DNA of 64,000 nucleotides from Metaphire vulgaris (lineage: Eukaryota > Annelida > Clitellata > Crassiclitellata > Megascolecidae): positions 17,353,415 to 17,417,414 of the forward strand of contig CM030842.1 in assembly GCA_018105865.1 (NCBI GenBank), in the 5' to 3' direction. Shown here piece after piece: positions 13,465-25,700 of the stretch. The notes under the pieces are model-generated. The model was not told the origin of the DNA and ran no database searches. It saw only the letters and a program-made list of their open reading frames with translations. The translations under genes were made by a program, and so were the position numbers. Numbering within the stretch: the first letter of the stretch is position 1; each line of letters starts with the position of its first letter.

Positions 13465-14814
13465 AGGGATGAACGTCATTTCAATCAGTCACTCAGACAA
13501 CAGCAAGATGAAGCCTATCTTGAATCACTTCGAGCAGATCAAGAAAAGGTAAGAGAGCTTGACTAGCAACAGAACATTTGGACGTACAGTGTTTTCTATA
13601 TATCAGTTTCAATGCTCATATGTCCAACGACATTATTTTTGTGTCACATTCTTTCGATTTTATTAAATTTCTGTTGTGTTTGTATTTCTTAATTTCTCTG
13701 AATGAAGGAAAAGCAGAAACGACTGGAACAGGAGAGGAAGGAGAAGGAGGCACAGGAAGAGGAGGAACGCAAGGAGGAGGAGGAGCGATTGGCACGGGAG
13801 CAACTTCGATTCGAGGCAGAGGAGCTCGAGGTTGACACTCTCAGATTCAGCCACACGCTGTCATTTAGACTCTATCTTGGCGGTGGTGGTATTATGTGAA
13901 TTTAGAATTATTTCTTATTATTCTGTGAGGAAGAAAAGTGTGTTGTCAATGATCATGATTTGATCAGGAAATGGCATACAGTGTGCAAAGTGTCAGCATG
14001 CATTAGCTCTCTACAGGGTTTAAATATTGGTTCTAATTCACAATGTAGCAACTGTAGTTAAGCTGAGAACTTTTCCAACTGGTTCCTCTCTCTCTGTTTC
14101 TTGAGCTCGTATTTTGTTTAAATCTGTTGCGAATATAATCTTCTTTTAGAAATTGCGGATACGAAAGGAGCAGCTGCGTGATTCTCTTCCGATGGAACCC
14201 GCGTCAGACGACCCGGACACTGTTCGCATTTTACTCAAACTGCCAAACGGAACGCGACTCGAGAGACGCTTCAGAAAAACAGATTCTATAAAGGTCAGTG
14301 GCACCTCTGTTGATTGTAAGGCTTTGGCATCTCTAGCGTCCATCAGATGTAACGTGCACATTGTACAGTATAATTATAGATTTGTAGTTTTGTTGTAAGC
14401 ATAGGCTCTTGTGCATGCCATGTAATGTGCTGCTACTCATGGTGGTTGTTCTTGTGGGGTAGAATGTTGAACTGTCAATGCATGCAGTGGGTTCCTCCTG
14501 TTAAGTTAGATCAATTGGAGGAACTACTTACCTACTCTTTCTTTCTCTGGCTTATAGCATTTCACCGCTACGTTTATTGCTTCTGTGCTAACTCTTACAA
14601 TTTACGAATTGATCGAATTTCTGATTTTCAGTATTTACACGATTACGTCCTCGTACACGAAGCCGCTCCGGACGACTTTCAGATCGTCAAGAACTTCCCG
14701 AGGACTGTCCTTCCTTGCCAAAGGTCAGAGGACAATGGACCTGACCCTCCGACCTTTGAAGAAGTAGGGCTTGGAAAGTCAGAACTGCTGTTTGTGCACG
14801 ATAACGATGCCTAG
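8488..14814 (+). CDS. FAF2: FAS-associated factor 2 (UBXD8), complete
   Basis: ER and lipid-droplet protein that recruits the p97/VCP ATPase for ER-associated degradation. Fourteen exons join without frame error: 8488-8565, 9567-9635, 10054-10166, 10591-10703, 10914-10943, 11126-11226, 11569-11654, 12061-12152, 12580-12678, 12892-12970, 13467-13548, 13708-13830, 14150-14293, 14632-14814 (463 aa; vertebrate proteins are about 445). Domains: UBA at about 10-50 (LTAEQTEKLLQFQDLTGI), hydrophobic hairpin about 97-125 (GIMGWGSWIISLPFQFIY) for monotopic ER insertion, UAS thioredoxin-like domain about 135-285 (RMLFWACCTNRPEGYR, SQALRENTYPFLAV), Glu/Arg/Lys-rich coiled coil about 315-365, UBX about 378-460. 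Start chosen: ATG 8488 directly follows an in-frame TAA; a second in-frame ATG at 8503 (MAELQGDNLTAEQ) fits the family N-terminus better and may be used. Intron 10 has a GC donor (12971) and a (TGAT)n tract against its acceptor. Confidence 0.97.
9740..9920 (-). repeat. tRNA-derived SINE remnant in FAF2 intron 2
   Basis: On the minus strand, 9915-9835 reads like a decayed tRNA: an A-box-like block (GGTAGAATAGCGGTAGC) and a B-box-like block (CAGATTCATATCTAA) at the usual spacing. The following sequence down to about 9740 would be the SINE body. No intact tRNA fold is evident, so a functional tRNA gene is unlikely. Confidence 0.45.
10373..10559. mobile_element. hAT-like MITE in FAF2 intron 3
   Basis: A 187-bp segment bounded by short inverted repeats (left CAGGGCCGGTGCC, right end ...AGCCGGCCCTG), with G/C-rich ends in an AT-rich intron and no coding capacity. 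Flanking 8-mers (TACATGTT and TGTGAGTT) match only partly, so the target duplication is decayed or the ends are slightly misplaced. Confidence 0.55.
11860..12030 (+). mobile_element. LINE 3'-end remnant in FAF2 intron 7
   Basis: Positions 11889 onward read DTFKKRLKSWLFRTS and then a stop, the typical C-terminus of a non-LTR retrotransposon reverse transcriptase. A short AT-rich 3'UTR and a (TTAC)n tail (12001-12020) follow. The element ends about 40 bp before FAF2 exon 8. Confidence 0.65.
13433..13464 (+). repeat. (TGAT)n microsatellite abutting a splice acceptor
   Basis: Eight TGAT units occupy the place of the polypyrimidine tract of FAF2 intron 10; the acceptor AG is at 13465-13466. Confidence 0.9.
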
Positions 14815-15618
14815 CGTATGAACACACACGGCTTCTGGTCTATCTGTGCTGAGCACGTGATATTGGCACGCTTGTTTGATTTATGGAGGGACGGTGATAG
14901 CACAGTCTCTGCTTTTGTTTGAAAATGGCTGCAGATTTTCAATGCCTGGAGCCGACCGTTCCCGGTGGGGCGTTTTATGACTTCAGAGCTACAGGGGAAA
15001 AGTGCACCTGGAATTTAAACATTTCCACGGTTTGTAAATTAAGCAGAATCAATTTGAAGCGGTCATCAACTGTACGCAACAAAGAAGTCAAAGGAATTTA
15101 TTTTACTGGATTTTATTTAACTATTCACACTGAAAAAGAAGAGAATGTTTCACTCTGAACTGAATTAATCTTACTTGTTTAAATTGGACTAATATATTTC
15201 TGCTGTATTTTTTCTTTGTTTCGTTCATCTTTGGTATTTGAAATATAATTTGAACGTGATTATGCAGTAGTTGTACAGTATTACCATGTACCATTGGCTT
15301 ATGCTTATAATTCACTTGTATACTTATTCTATGCAGAGGAAGTCATTCGCACAATTACACCATAAAAGAATTATTGTCTGAATGTGGGACTTTGGGTCCA
15401 AGAAATTAACGATTTTATTTGTGCATGCCATGTTATGCATTGTAACTTACTCGTGATGGCAATAAGTAAATTCATGCGCGACTGGTACACAAATTATGCA
15501 GCATTGGCGCCCATTGAAATTTTTCCGGGCAGGGGGGGCAAAACACAATGGTCAGTTAATTTAGCAAGGTTTTCAAATGCAAAAGTTGACAATTTTAAAA
15601 GATTGCCAGATTTCAAGG

Positions 15619-15779
15619 CAGTGGCGGTCCCAGGATTTGGCAAGCGGGGAGCCATTGGGGTGGCGACTGCTAAGCTTGGGGAGGTCACCTATTTGTTGCT
15701 AAGTATGTACATTGTACAATGTAGTAATAAGTATTGGGGCCAGGCATTCAATAAGGCCTCCCAAACCCCCTTGTGGAGG
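15619..15779 (+). mobile_element. hAT-like MITE copy, same family as 20872-21055
   Basis: Starts CAGTGGCGGTCCCAGGATTT and stays alignable by eye to the intact copy at 20872 over about 120 bp, including the GGATTTGGCAAG and ATTTGTTG blocks. The right terminal repeat is not recognisable, so this copy is truncated or decayed. Confidence 0.6.
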
Positions 15780-18700
15780 TAAAATAAAAAATCAAGTGCT
15801 GTTTTAGGTAGGCCTACTTTAATTAAGAAGTGTTTTAGTTTGAGAATATTGGCTGAAAGTCGTAATATACTGTTATACTGTGGTTTGGTACAAAAACAAA
15901 TTTGCATTTTCCAGGGGGGCAATAAAGTCCTGTGCCCCCTTGTTAGGCTGCCCTCTAGAATTTTTTATCCTCGATCCTATTCGGGTTTGTCAGGTCCCTT
16001 TAGCTTATGCTCATTCTAGTAGGACTTAATTTGTTTCTCAATGTTAAGATTATCTTGATTCTTTATATATACGCACTATTTGGGGATATAAATAATCGAC
16101 TATTGGGGGTAATATTAGATCGGGAAAATGCCAGTACTCTTTTAAAGCGTTCCACTTGTTTCATTTTTGGGGATGGGGCCAGTTGAGATTCAATTAACAG
16201 AAGATCCGAAACCTAGCCATTGCGACAAAAATTATGATTTTATTGGGGTTTAATATTAGATCGAGGAAAACGCACCATGCAGTACGTCTTTACAATTCTG
16301 AGCACTTCGCACTGTAACGAAGTACACAATTTGCAGAGTACTTTTACTTGTAACAGTTTTTATTTTTGCTTGTTTCATTTTGGCCAAGTAAAAAAATGTT
16401 GGAACTTGTGGCTGTTCAAAAGGAATTTCAATCTTAGTCCCAAAGCAAGGTTGTTAGAATGAACAACAAGCTCTGGAGAAGGAAGGCAATTAACAGAAGA
16501 TAGAACTTCTTGGAAACATTGTCTAGCCATTGCTGAATAAGGAGAAAAAATTATGATTTTTAGAAAGTTAGTTTGCAACTAAAAGTTTAACTACCTCTAG
16601 TTTAAATTTAGTTGTAGTCAAATTAATGTTTTTAGTTAGTAAACCTAAATTGGTGATCACTGCATTACAAGTTTTCATTTTTATTTTATAGAACAAAACC
16701 TAAAAGCAAATTTTGACTTTTCAGTTGTTTTTCAAACCCTAAAAAAGGTTTTAAACCACATTTTTCAGCCCTGATATATGTACGTGTTGTTGAGGCTACT
16801 GCATGTTGTTTAAAGATTATTAAAGATGTGATTTAACATGATAATGTGGAGCTGTTGACAGGTCGCTATCATGGCACTTTTACTTTTACTTAAAAAGTCG
16901 AATACCTTTTACAGTAACTATTTTCATATGTACGCTGTAAATAAAGAATACTTTTTATTTTTACTTGAGGTCTTGAAGATCCACTGCAACCAAAGCAAAG
17001 GGCGATTGTGAAATTGAAGGTTCTCAAGCAGGTCGCTGTTGACGTCCTGTCCTGAAGAATTGGTCACTCGGCAGTGATATATTGCTGAACTGAAATTAAA
17101 AGTAAGATTGTTTGCAGTTAGTTCAGTAAAACTGAAATACGAAGTAAAACATAGTTTACAGCTGAAATATAAAGTACAAGTAAAATATGGACACCAAAAA
17201 TTAAATTAAAAAGTAATTATTTGTTGCAGCAAAATTAACTTTTCTCATTTTATTTAAAATTTATGTTCATGCCCGACTGTTGTTTAGGCAGACCGTACTG
17301 TTTGTACTTCTGTCGTCTTCTGGTTTATTCTTACAAACATTTAATTGATCTCAACTCTTGAGTGTCTAAATAGAAAAGTATGAGTTTATCTAGACAGATT
17401 GCTGATAGAAAAAGGGAGTGATATTTGGCAGTTTTTTAAAGTATGATCAGGGCATCTACAAACACGAAGCTCAACAGCAGCATCGTATATTGAATCATTT
17501 ACATTTGATTGCAGACTTGCAGTCATTGCACTCATACTGATATTGTCCCTGTCAGACAGCGACAGCTTAGGTATTGCACTAAATGTTTCTGTGCATGCAA
17601 TGGTAAGTGGCAGTCGTTCGTATTTTGTTATAATGTTGCACTGTATAATAAAGCTGTGCATTCAGCATACTAGCCCAGTGACTGCTACTGCTGCCAAATT
17701 AAATAAATGGAGTGCAAGCCTGGAAGATCTGATATATATATATGAAACTGTAATTAAAAGTAATTTTATTTTGAAAAATTAAAAGTATAATAATTATTTA
17801 CAAAGTAAAATTATAACTGAAATTGAAAAATGTAATTGAAAGTCAAATAAGGAAGCCAAAACTAAAGAGCAAAAGTAGTAATTATTTTTGGAAGTAAAAT
17901 ATCACTGCTGAGAAGCATCTTCAACGAGAGAATATGCAGAAGATTCAGCAGGAGACGAAACTGCCAGTCGCTCACGGTAGATCTGGATAAGCAACGCGTT
18001 GCCAAACGGCAGTCGAGTCAACAAGATGACGAACCAGATGACAGCTGATTATTCCCCTAAAATGACAATCAATATACAAAATTCAAACAACCAGTCAAAT
18101 AGAATCAATTGCTGCTCACATTGGCCAGATAATCAATTCATTGAGACTTTCCAAAACACGAAGGACAGCCTCAAGATAACCCCATATGATTAGCTGTTCA
18201 CCCTCTCGCTGCGATGAAGCTGTGAGCTTGAGAGGGAGACCCCCCAGAAATTTTAGAATTAAAATGTTAAGATTAGATTTGACTTTCAAAATGTTTAGAA
18301 CAAACCCCAAAAACTAACAATTTTAGAGAGAAAGGGAAGGTCCAAAGAAGAAAACAAATTGTCTCTCAACAGTTAATCAGATTATATTACATTTATATTA
18401 GATATATTCTATTTCAAGCGCACGGAGAAAAACGAATGAGAAAATTCTTTTACCTTTTAAAATTTAATGCCGCCAAGCTAAAATACATTATTGTTATAAC
18501 TGTTGAGAGATTACAAATTTGTTTCAGTCTACCCCAAAACAAGGAGGAATTCCCGTCCTGGAAAAAATACACACACACACAAACACAAATACAGATATAC
18601 AAAAACACACCACACAGACACACACAAATAGAGATACACACAGACATACAGATAGGGCAACTCGAAGCTCTCTGTGATCCTGCTTTTGTGTCCTGAAGCT

Positions 18701-19324
18701 GAAGTATCTGTACCTGTACAGAAAATCATAAAAAACCATAGGCCTCTACAAGATCAATCATAAATGCATTTGACAAAGAAATAAAATGGCACTGCATCCT
18801 GAAAAAAAGTACAGAATTAACTAATTGCCAATAAAAGAAACAAACCAAGCACATTAAATAGGCCTATAGAAAATGACGACATTGCAACCGCAGTAAACGA
18901 AAAATGGCCGTCGGAAAAAGCAACGTCGCGAAACCGGCGCTCACACAAAAAACTCGACTGCACCGGCCACAGCACCGAACGAAACACACACAACAAACAA
19001 CCACAACCAAAGTGAAAACAAAGAGCCAGCCGAAACCAAAGAAACCGGATGCTGGAATCAACGAATACAAGACAGGATGGACCCCTGTGTGGCAAAAATA
19101 GATCCTGAAAACAAGAAACACAAAACTTAGTCAACCATGATAATGCAATACATACAACAGCAGATAAATTATCAATAAAAAAGTAAATTAAAATATAGGG
19201 GCAAAGCAGCAGGGGTTGGGACTGGAGTTGACTTTGATGATGCTCGAGGGTCTTTCTCTTGCTTGGAGGTCTTTGCTTTCCTGAGTGACATCTACAACAA
19301 CATTTAACCCTCCCCGCAACGAGT

Positions 19325-19447
19325 CACAAGGTTGCAATTGCTAATTATACAGACAGATTCAATTATACAATACAGATTCACAAGGTTGCAATTGCCAATT
19401 ATACAGACAGATTCAATTATACAATACAGATGCACAAGGTTGCAATT
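19325..19447. repeat. 54-bp tandem repeat, about 2.3 copies
   Basis: The block CACAAGGTTGCAATTG recurs at 19325, 19379 and 19433, with nearly identical sequence between. Confidence 0.85.
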
Positions 19448-20372
19448 ATACAGTAGCCTTCAATGTCAATACTGCAAAAACAAAATACTTTAGGTCTACT
19501 GTATATTAAGAGTTACAATAGCAAATTATGCATCATCAAACTGAATGAACTGTAGACCTAAAAAGGAAATTTTTAAGAAGCCCAGATTTCACAAAAAACC
19601 CAGATCTGGGGGAAAAAGCGCTGGCATAACTGATCGTTGAACTGTAAATCAGTGAGTGTCCGACAATCCGACATCTAACACTATTATTATAGGCCTCCAT
19701 GACAATTTCTTAAGAGCCATAAGCATAGCTAACATATGCCAAAGTCAAAAGCGCTTTACAAGAATGAAGTATTAAAAAGTACGTCTTCAGTTGTTTCCGG
19801 ATCCGATACGGCAATGTTTCGACCGTCAACGTTGTTAGGGAACGAGTTGCACGAGGCAGGGCCCCAAGTCGGAAGGACCTGCCCCTCAAACCCCGCCGTC
19901 TTAAGCGACGGAGGGACGATCAGATGATTGCTGACCTCGAGCTTAGTAGAGAGCGGCGTTCGACCGTTGAGGATCATTCGGACATGAATGTAGTAGTAGT
20001 AGTAGTAAACTTCTTTAGCGCCATCGTGGTAGTACATCGATCAGCACCAGTCGACGGAACAACTACTAATAACCCTAATAACTACTTAAAACCTTAACGA
20101 TACGATACTAAACGACAGTTTCTGAACCAACATAGCACCAACTTCGTCAACGGTATAAATATTTTAGAATTGTCTTTAAATTCTAAAATATTCGACCGAA
20201 CGAAGTTGCTCGATGAACCCGACTGCCTGGCGTCGAGACGAAGAAGGACCGCAGCATGAGGATCGTTTGAAATTTGAACTGGTGCCTAGAACGGTTTGAA
20301 ATTTCAACCAATCACTAGAGAGCTAGCATGAAATGAGTTCTTTTGATTGGTTGGAACTTTGAACAGAGGAGT

Positions 20373-20520
20373 AAGTAAGTAAAACCTCGTGGATTTATAT
20401 AGCGCCTTGGTGTGCACAATAGTAGCTGCTTATTCTTAGTCTCTCAGCCTTTCTTAAAATAGCTATGGGAAAGGTAAATGATCAGCCAGGCAATAGTCAA
20501 CATCCGAAGGGCAGTGAGGC
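20373..20520. repeat. SINE/LINE-tail-like unit with (GTAA)n and TATATAGCGC motif
   Basis: GTAAGTAAGTAA is followed by TGGATTTATATAGCGCC and a body (AGTAGCTGCTTAT, CTTAAAATAGCTAT) that recurs at 20773-20871. The same TATATAGCGC signature next to a simple repeat recurs across the window (see findings). Confidence 0.65.
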
Positions 20521-20546
20521 TAGGTTGTTACAGCTATGTCAAGGAC

Positions 20547-20548
<2 letters not shown>

Positions 20549-20602
<54 letters not shown>
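20549..20602. repeat. (AAT)n microsatellite
   Basis: About 18 uninterrupted AAT units, followed by a sequence (GCACTTCTAAAGCACC) shared with the repeat at about 8072. Confidence 0.95.
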
Positions 20603-20604
<2 letters not shown>

Positions 20605-20772
20605 CACTTCTAAAGCACCATTTCTAATACCCAATGGTATCAATTGATGGTTCTTCAAATCCATTCGCAAAAGACCAGGTCACTCCAGAGATCAGTTAGC
20701 GGGAAACAGCAAGACAGACTATGGAGGACAGATAGAACGAATCTTATTTTGGTAGACAGATGCGTAGCTGCC

Positions 20773-21150
20773 AGTAAGTAAGTAAGATCTAGTAAATTTA
20801 TATAGCGCTTTGAAATCAGTACAGCAGTAGCTGCTTATGCACTTAATCTTTCTTGAAATAGCTATAGGCAACAGTGGCGGCTCTAGGATTTGGCAAGTGG
20901 GGGGGGGCGTTGGGGTGGCAACTTCTAATCATGGGGGGCCAACCATTTGTTGTTTAATGTATGTAGCATTAAGTATAGGGTCCCAACTGGGGGGGGGCCA
21001 CTGGGGGGCAGGCTCTCAATAGGGGGCACGCCCACCCCCCGTGGAGCCGCCACTGATAGGCAAGATGGTTTGTCCACTGTGCAAAGGTCAGTGTATCCAT
21101 GAGGCGGCAGGTCGGGTTGTGGAGAAAGGGACAACATGACCCTAGTCAGC
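20773..21150. repeat. SINE-like unit, second copy, split by a nested MITE
   Basis: 20773-20871 aligns by eye to the copy at 20373 (GTAAGTAAGTAA, TTTATATAGCGC, AGTAGCTGCTTAT, GAAATAGCTAT). The unit is interrupted by the hAT-like element 20872-21055 and resumes at 21056. Confidence 0.6.
20872..21055. mobile_element. hAT-like MITE with perfect 8-bp target duplication
   Basis: 184 bp, terminal inverted repeats CAGTGGCGGCTC at the left and ...GAGCCGCCACTG at the right, flanked on both sides by ATAGGCAA (20864-20871 and 21056-21063). TIR sequence and 8-bp duplication are hAT hallmarks. No ORF, so it needs a transposase in trans. Confidence 0.88.
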
Positions 21151-21737
21151 AAATCTTCGGGATAAGGGTTTATGTCTTCCAGTTGTTCCGTAGTTTCCCC
21201 CCTGTCCAGCTATTTTCTCCCCTTGTCTTCCTCTAAGAAAGTAAGTAAGTAAGTAAACAAGAAATTTCTATAGCGCTGCACGAAAGATTGGTGCAGTGCA
21301 TCACCTTATTCACGAGCGCTCAATCTGGGTAAAATCCATAGTCCGTAATGGTCAAGGTTGTAGATCCAGGTAGGCCGTCGCAGCAAAGTATTCTTATGGA
21401 GGATGGTAACAAGATTTGCGGCGGATAGAATGCAGGTCTGTATTAAGCCAACAGCTATAATATACAATCATTTCAAATGATCATTATCGATTACAGTGTA
21501 ACATTTACATTGCTACTGCTGTACAGTTTGTATACTTACAAAGCAACCTCGATCTTTCACATTTTATTGTTATGTAAAAGCATGCTGTTGTAATTGTAAC
21601 TATATTCTAATTTCCTGTAACTTTTGCATAACTTAATAATTACAACGTTTATTTCAAACCGCTTCAACAAAATTCTCAAATAGAGTCAATTGAATGCCAT
21701 TAAATATGAGTTAATATGAAAATATCTGTAAAATACG

Positions 21738-22104
21738 TCAAAATAGACTTTTAATATGTGAAACAATAGCGAACATATCAGCGGCAAGAACAAGATGCGA
21801 ACCGGGCGATACATTCACAATATTTCTCAGTCTATCATGCATTTTAGGCTGCAGATTGAAGCCCTCAAGTCTTTGCAGCAGCTCAGAAGGAGTGCCACTG
21901 ACTGGGGACTTCTGTAGCGCCTGAAGTACTACAGATGGAAATTTTGCGTAATGCGCTGTAGAGCAAACCAACACAGGAAGCGATCCTTTGGCCTTGCGAA
22001 ATTTCTTAGAAACTGCCAGAGCAACTGCAGTGTGAGGGTCAATCAGATAACCTAAAATAACACAGAATAGATGCACGTGGTCTAACTTTCCATGGCTATA
22101 ATAA

Positions 22105-22147
<43 letters not shown>

Positions 22148-22753
22148 TGCTTTAAAGTGGTTTAGGAGGCTAAGTAAGCCTGTGTGAAAACCACTGTAAA
22201 AACATAGCAGTTTCACTTTCAAGAAAGATATTCAACAGAATAGTGTGTGTGTACTTTGCTTGCACAAATCAAGATCTGCTCACTCAGTGCCTACATCTTT
22301 TAAAAATAATTTTTCAAGATGGCTCTAATTCAATTCAAAGACAAGAGAATTTTTTACCAGTGTTTGCATAAAGATCGTGAATGCAGTCCAAGCAAGAACT
22401 CTCCATGCACCAATCGGCCAAGAAATCATTCTCCAATGATGCCTTTACCTGAAAATAATAATATTATTGACGTAATTAATTGATGTAACAACGGGGGAGG
22501 TAGCGTGGGGCTGTGCCCACCATTCTGACTGGGATTTGTGTAAAACCGTTGAGTAATTTAGGTGTTAGGTAGCATGATATGATCAAAGAGAACAAACAAA
22601 ATAGGTAAGAACACCTGGATGACTTTTTATTTTTTGGGGTCGTCTGAGACATTTTACCTGAAAATATAAATGTGCCGACCTCTTCCGGGAAACTTGTATA
22701 TGCCACTGAATGATAATAATAATAATTATGATGACAATGATAACGATGACTAC

Positions 22754-22785
<32 letters not shown>

Positions 22786-25700
22786 CAGTGGCGTAGCCAG
22801 GATTTCCGGAAGGGGGGGTTTTGGTTTTTGGTTTTGACCGTGACCAACTGTGGAAAAATCCTGGCAAGCAAAAAAACATTATCGCCTCTTACTTAAATCC
22901 TTCGGGTCTAGCCAAGGGGGGTTTTGACCCCGAAAATAGCTTTAAAAAATTTAAAATGCATGGAAACTCATTAAAAATAGTTTGTTTTTGGCAGCCAGGG
23001 GGGTTTTAACCCCCAAGCCCCCCTTGGCTACACCACTGGATAATGATGATGATAACTGGGTTTAGAGTGGTTCAAGTGGATCTATCCTGTGTGTACATCA
23101 GCAAAAATACCGAGAAGGTTAAACAGAATGGAATTGAGTTCAAAAAACGAGATACAAACGCAGACATGATGGGGGGGCTAACTTACCAAAGATGAAACCC
23201 TAAACCGCCCATTTTCCTTCAGCTGCTGGTAGAGCGCATTCACCTCGGAGGAATTTCTGTTTGAAGCAGCATAGAGATAGCGCTCCAGGTTGGATGACTG
23301 CAAGATATCTATGGCTGGAGATGACGTCATCTGCAGATGACGTCCCGTGAAGTTGTACGTTCCAGTGTTAATGAATTCCGTTAAGATATTATTGCTGTTT
23401 GATGCCACTATAAGTTTACGAATTGGTAAACCCATATCCTACAGAAAGAATAACATAAGTGTGAAATATAACAGCAAATCGAATCCAGATTTTGTAAATA
23501 AATATCTGCGAGATTATGTATTCTAGCTAAACATACTTTTGCATAGATGGCCGAAAGAATATTTCCAAAATTTCCTGTTGGAATAGCAACATCAATTTCT
23601 TGTCCCATGTAGATCATCTTCTGGGCAACGATATCCAAGTATCCGGATATATGGTATACAATCTGAGCCATCAGCCGTAACCAGTTTATTGAATTTGCAA
23701 CGCTTTGGGAAAAAAAAAACAGAAAAACTTCTAGTGTAAGCTCCATAGAATTTTACTGCATCGAGAATTAAAACGGCACTTGAGTGCCAACGAGATTACC
23801 ATAATGTAAGACTAATAATAATTAATATAAGCTGGGACAATAATTATAATATCAGAAGCTGAAAATGTAAACTCAAAGAAAGACTATTTAAAGAAAATTT
23901 GTTATATTAACCTCAGCCTCACGTTGAATTCTTTGTACAGCTGTGAAGCGATTCTCTGGTCAGTGAGAATTGCTTTGACTGCACCTTGACAGAAATCAAA
24001 GTCGCCATTGACCCCTGAGAAAATTCACAAAAGATAATAATTCAACTGTTGAGATTAAAAGTCACAAAAATGCACAAATTATATATAAATAGAATCAATA
24101 CTGAAAGCAGTTAAATTCACTCAACAAAATTCACTTTTAAAATGCAGCCAGCACCTGTGCTATAAAATGCTTTTATATACAGCTAGCTGTACAGTTGACA
24201 ATTCTTAATGTGAAACATAAGAGTAATTAATGTATGCTGTTGACACCAGATGGCAGCTATTCTCTCTTGTGATTTTAAAAAGTCATGCAATGGCAGCATG
24301 GAGCAGCACATTTTGGAAAAGACAGATCTGAAGTCACAAGGACACACAAAGACAGAAAAAAATAACAACTGAAATCATATTTTGATCACATCTTCAAACT
24401 TTTTCAGCTTCTTCTTCTGATGCTTATTACAGCTTACAGTCAACGTAAAAAAGTCGTAACTGTGTGACATGAAGAAGTCAAGTTCAATGCCAGCGTAACT
24501 GACATCAACTAACCAACGATGCTGACATGTTCACTTTGAGCAGAGAGCATCTGTAACTTCTGAATGTCACTGACACCGTTTTCCGGAAAGAGAACGAGAA
24601 CTTTCAATGAACCATCCCCTATTATACACAAAAAAGTACTATACATCAACATGGGATTTAACTTATGCACAAATACATGTATTCAATTTACAGAAACACA
24701 AGCAATCTTCAATGGCCGGTTAAGGTCAAGACTCATGTTTAAAACTAAGCTAAGCCTCAAATCCAGAGTATAACTGTAAAGTATTGTGATAACTAATAAC
24801 TTTCATGTAAAACATTTCAGTTTTATTACCTAAAAATGAGGAAAACCCTTGAGCTACTGCGCTGCCTGTGTCACCAGATGTTGCCGCTACCAGCAGATAA
24901 CTAACAATAAGTCAAATTAAACTGAAAAAAATTAAGATGATGCTTTAATTAATAGAAAGTCTAAAATCCCTATCTAGGAAAAAATAAAGTTGCAACAATA
25001 TTGATTCAAAGTCACACTTTCAAGCTTGGTTTACTGTTGAACAGCATAAAACCAAAAAGAGAAGAAATGATTTTAAGATGACATCAAAAATCCTAAGAAA
25101 CAAATACAGTGGGCCAAACTTCTGCTATCATTTAATTCTTAAAATTCAATCAGGAAAGAAAAATATAAAACAGCAGACAAATTCTAAAAGTCCATCCTTT
25201 GAAAGTCATACCGAGACTTGTCGAGCCTCCCCGCCGCGTGACTGAAAATGTACGGCATGAGCTGCAGCGCGAGGTCTTTGAAAGACCCGGTGGGGCCGTG
25301 AAAAAGTTCCGAGAGGAGCAGACTGCGAGGTTCGTCGGGCACTGCGACAACACGGCACGCGCCTGCGCCAAACGTCTGCTCCGAATACGCCGTCCCGACG
25401 TACTCCCTCAGCAGTGATCGGCCAATGTGTCGCGGATGAATAAGCTTTTCCAGAATCCTCAGCGCACGCTCATGGTATTTGAGAGGAACGAGGCGCATCA
25501 GTTCGTCGTTTCTGAATTTAGGAAGTGAATTTTCAGGAACAAAGAGACCTCCATCTTTTGCCAGACCTTGCAAAATGGCACTGAAAAATTCACAGCTATC
25601 GACGCCTCTTGTGGACGTGAAATTCGTCGACCTGTTGTAGGACGATAAAGCTTCGACGGTTCTATTAGCGATGCTTTCCAAAGACTCTCTGTCTCCGCAT

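Larger units (their letters stand above)
14815..21737. other. FAF2-THNSL1 intergenic region
   Basis: About 6.9 kb without a supported gene. A short ATG frame at 14925-15029 (35 codons up to a possible GTTTGT donor) and a basic 66-codon frame at 18904-19101 are open but have no recognisable homology. The rest is AT-rich with decayed transposons (15619-15779, 20872-21055), SINE-like units next to simple repeats (about 20000, 20373, 20773, 21237), a (CA)n-rich stretch 18570-18645 and a short 54-bp tandem repeat. Confidence 0.6.

Noticed and set aside
18904..19101. Basic 66-codon ATG frame MAVGKSNVAKPALTQ...
   Set aside because: Unbroken and with a real ATG, but Lys/Thr/Gln-rich low complexity in a repeat-rich intergenic region with no homology, splice partner or nearby poly(A) signal; too weak to call a gene.
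19736..20037. Short open frames beside (TAG)n
   Set aside because: Sequence resembles the body of the dispersed SINE-like units next to simple repeats, so coding is unlikely.
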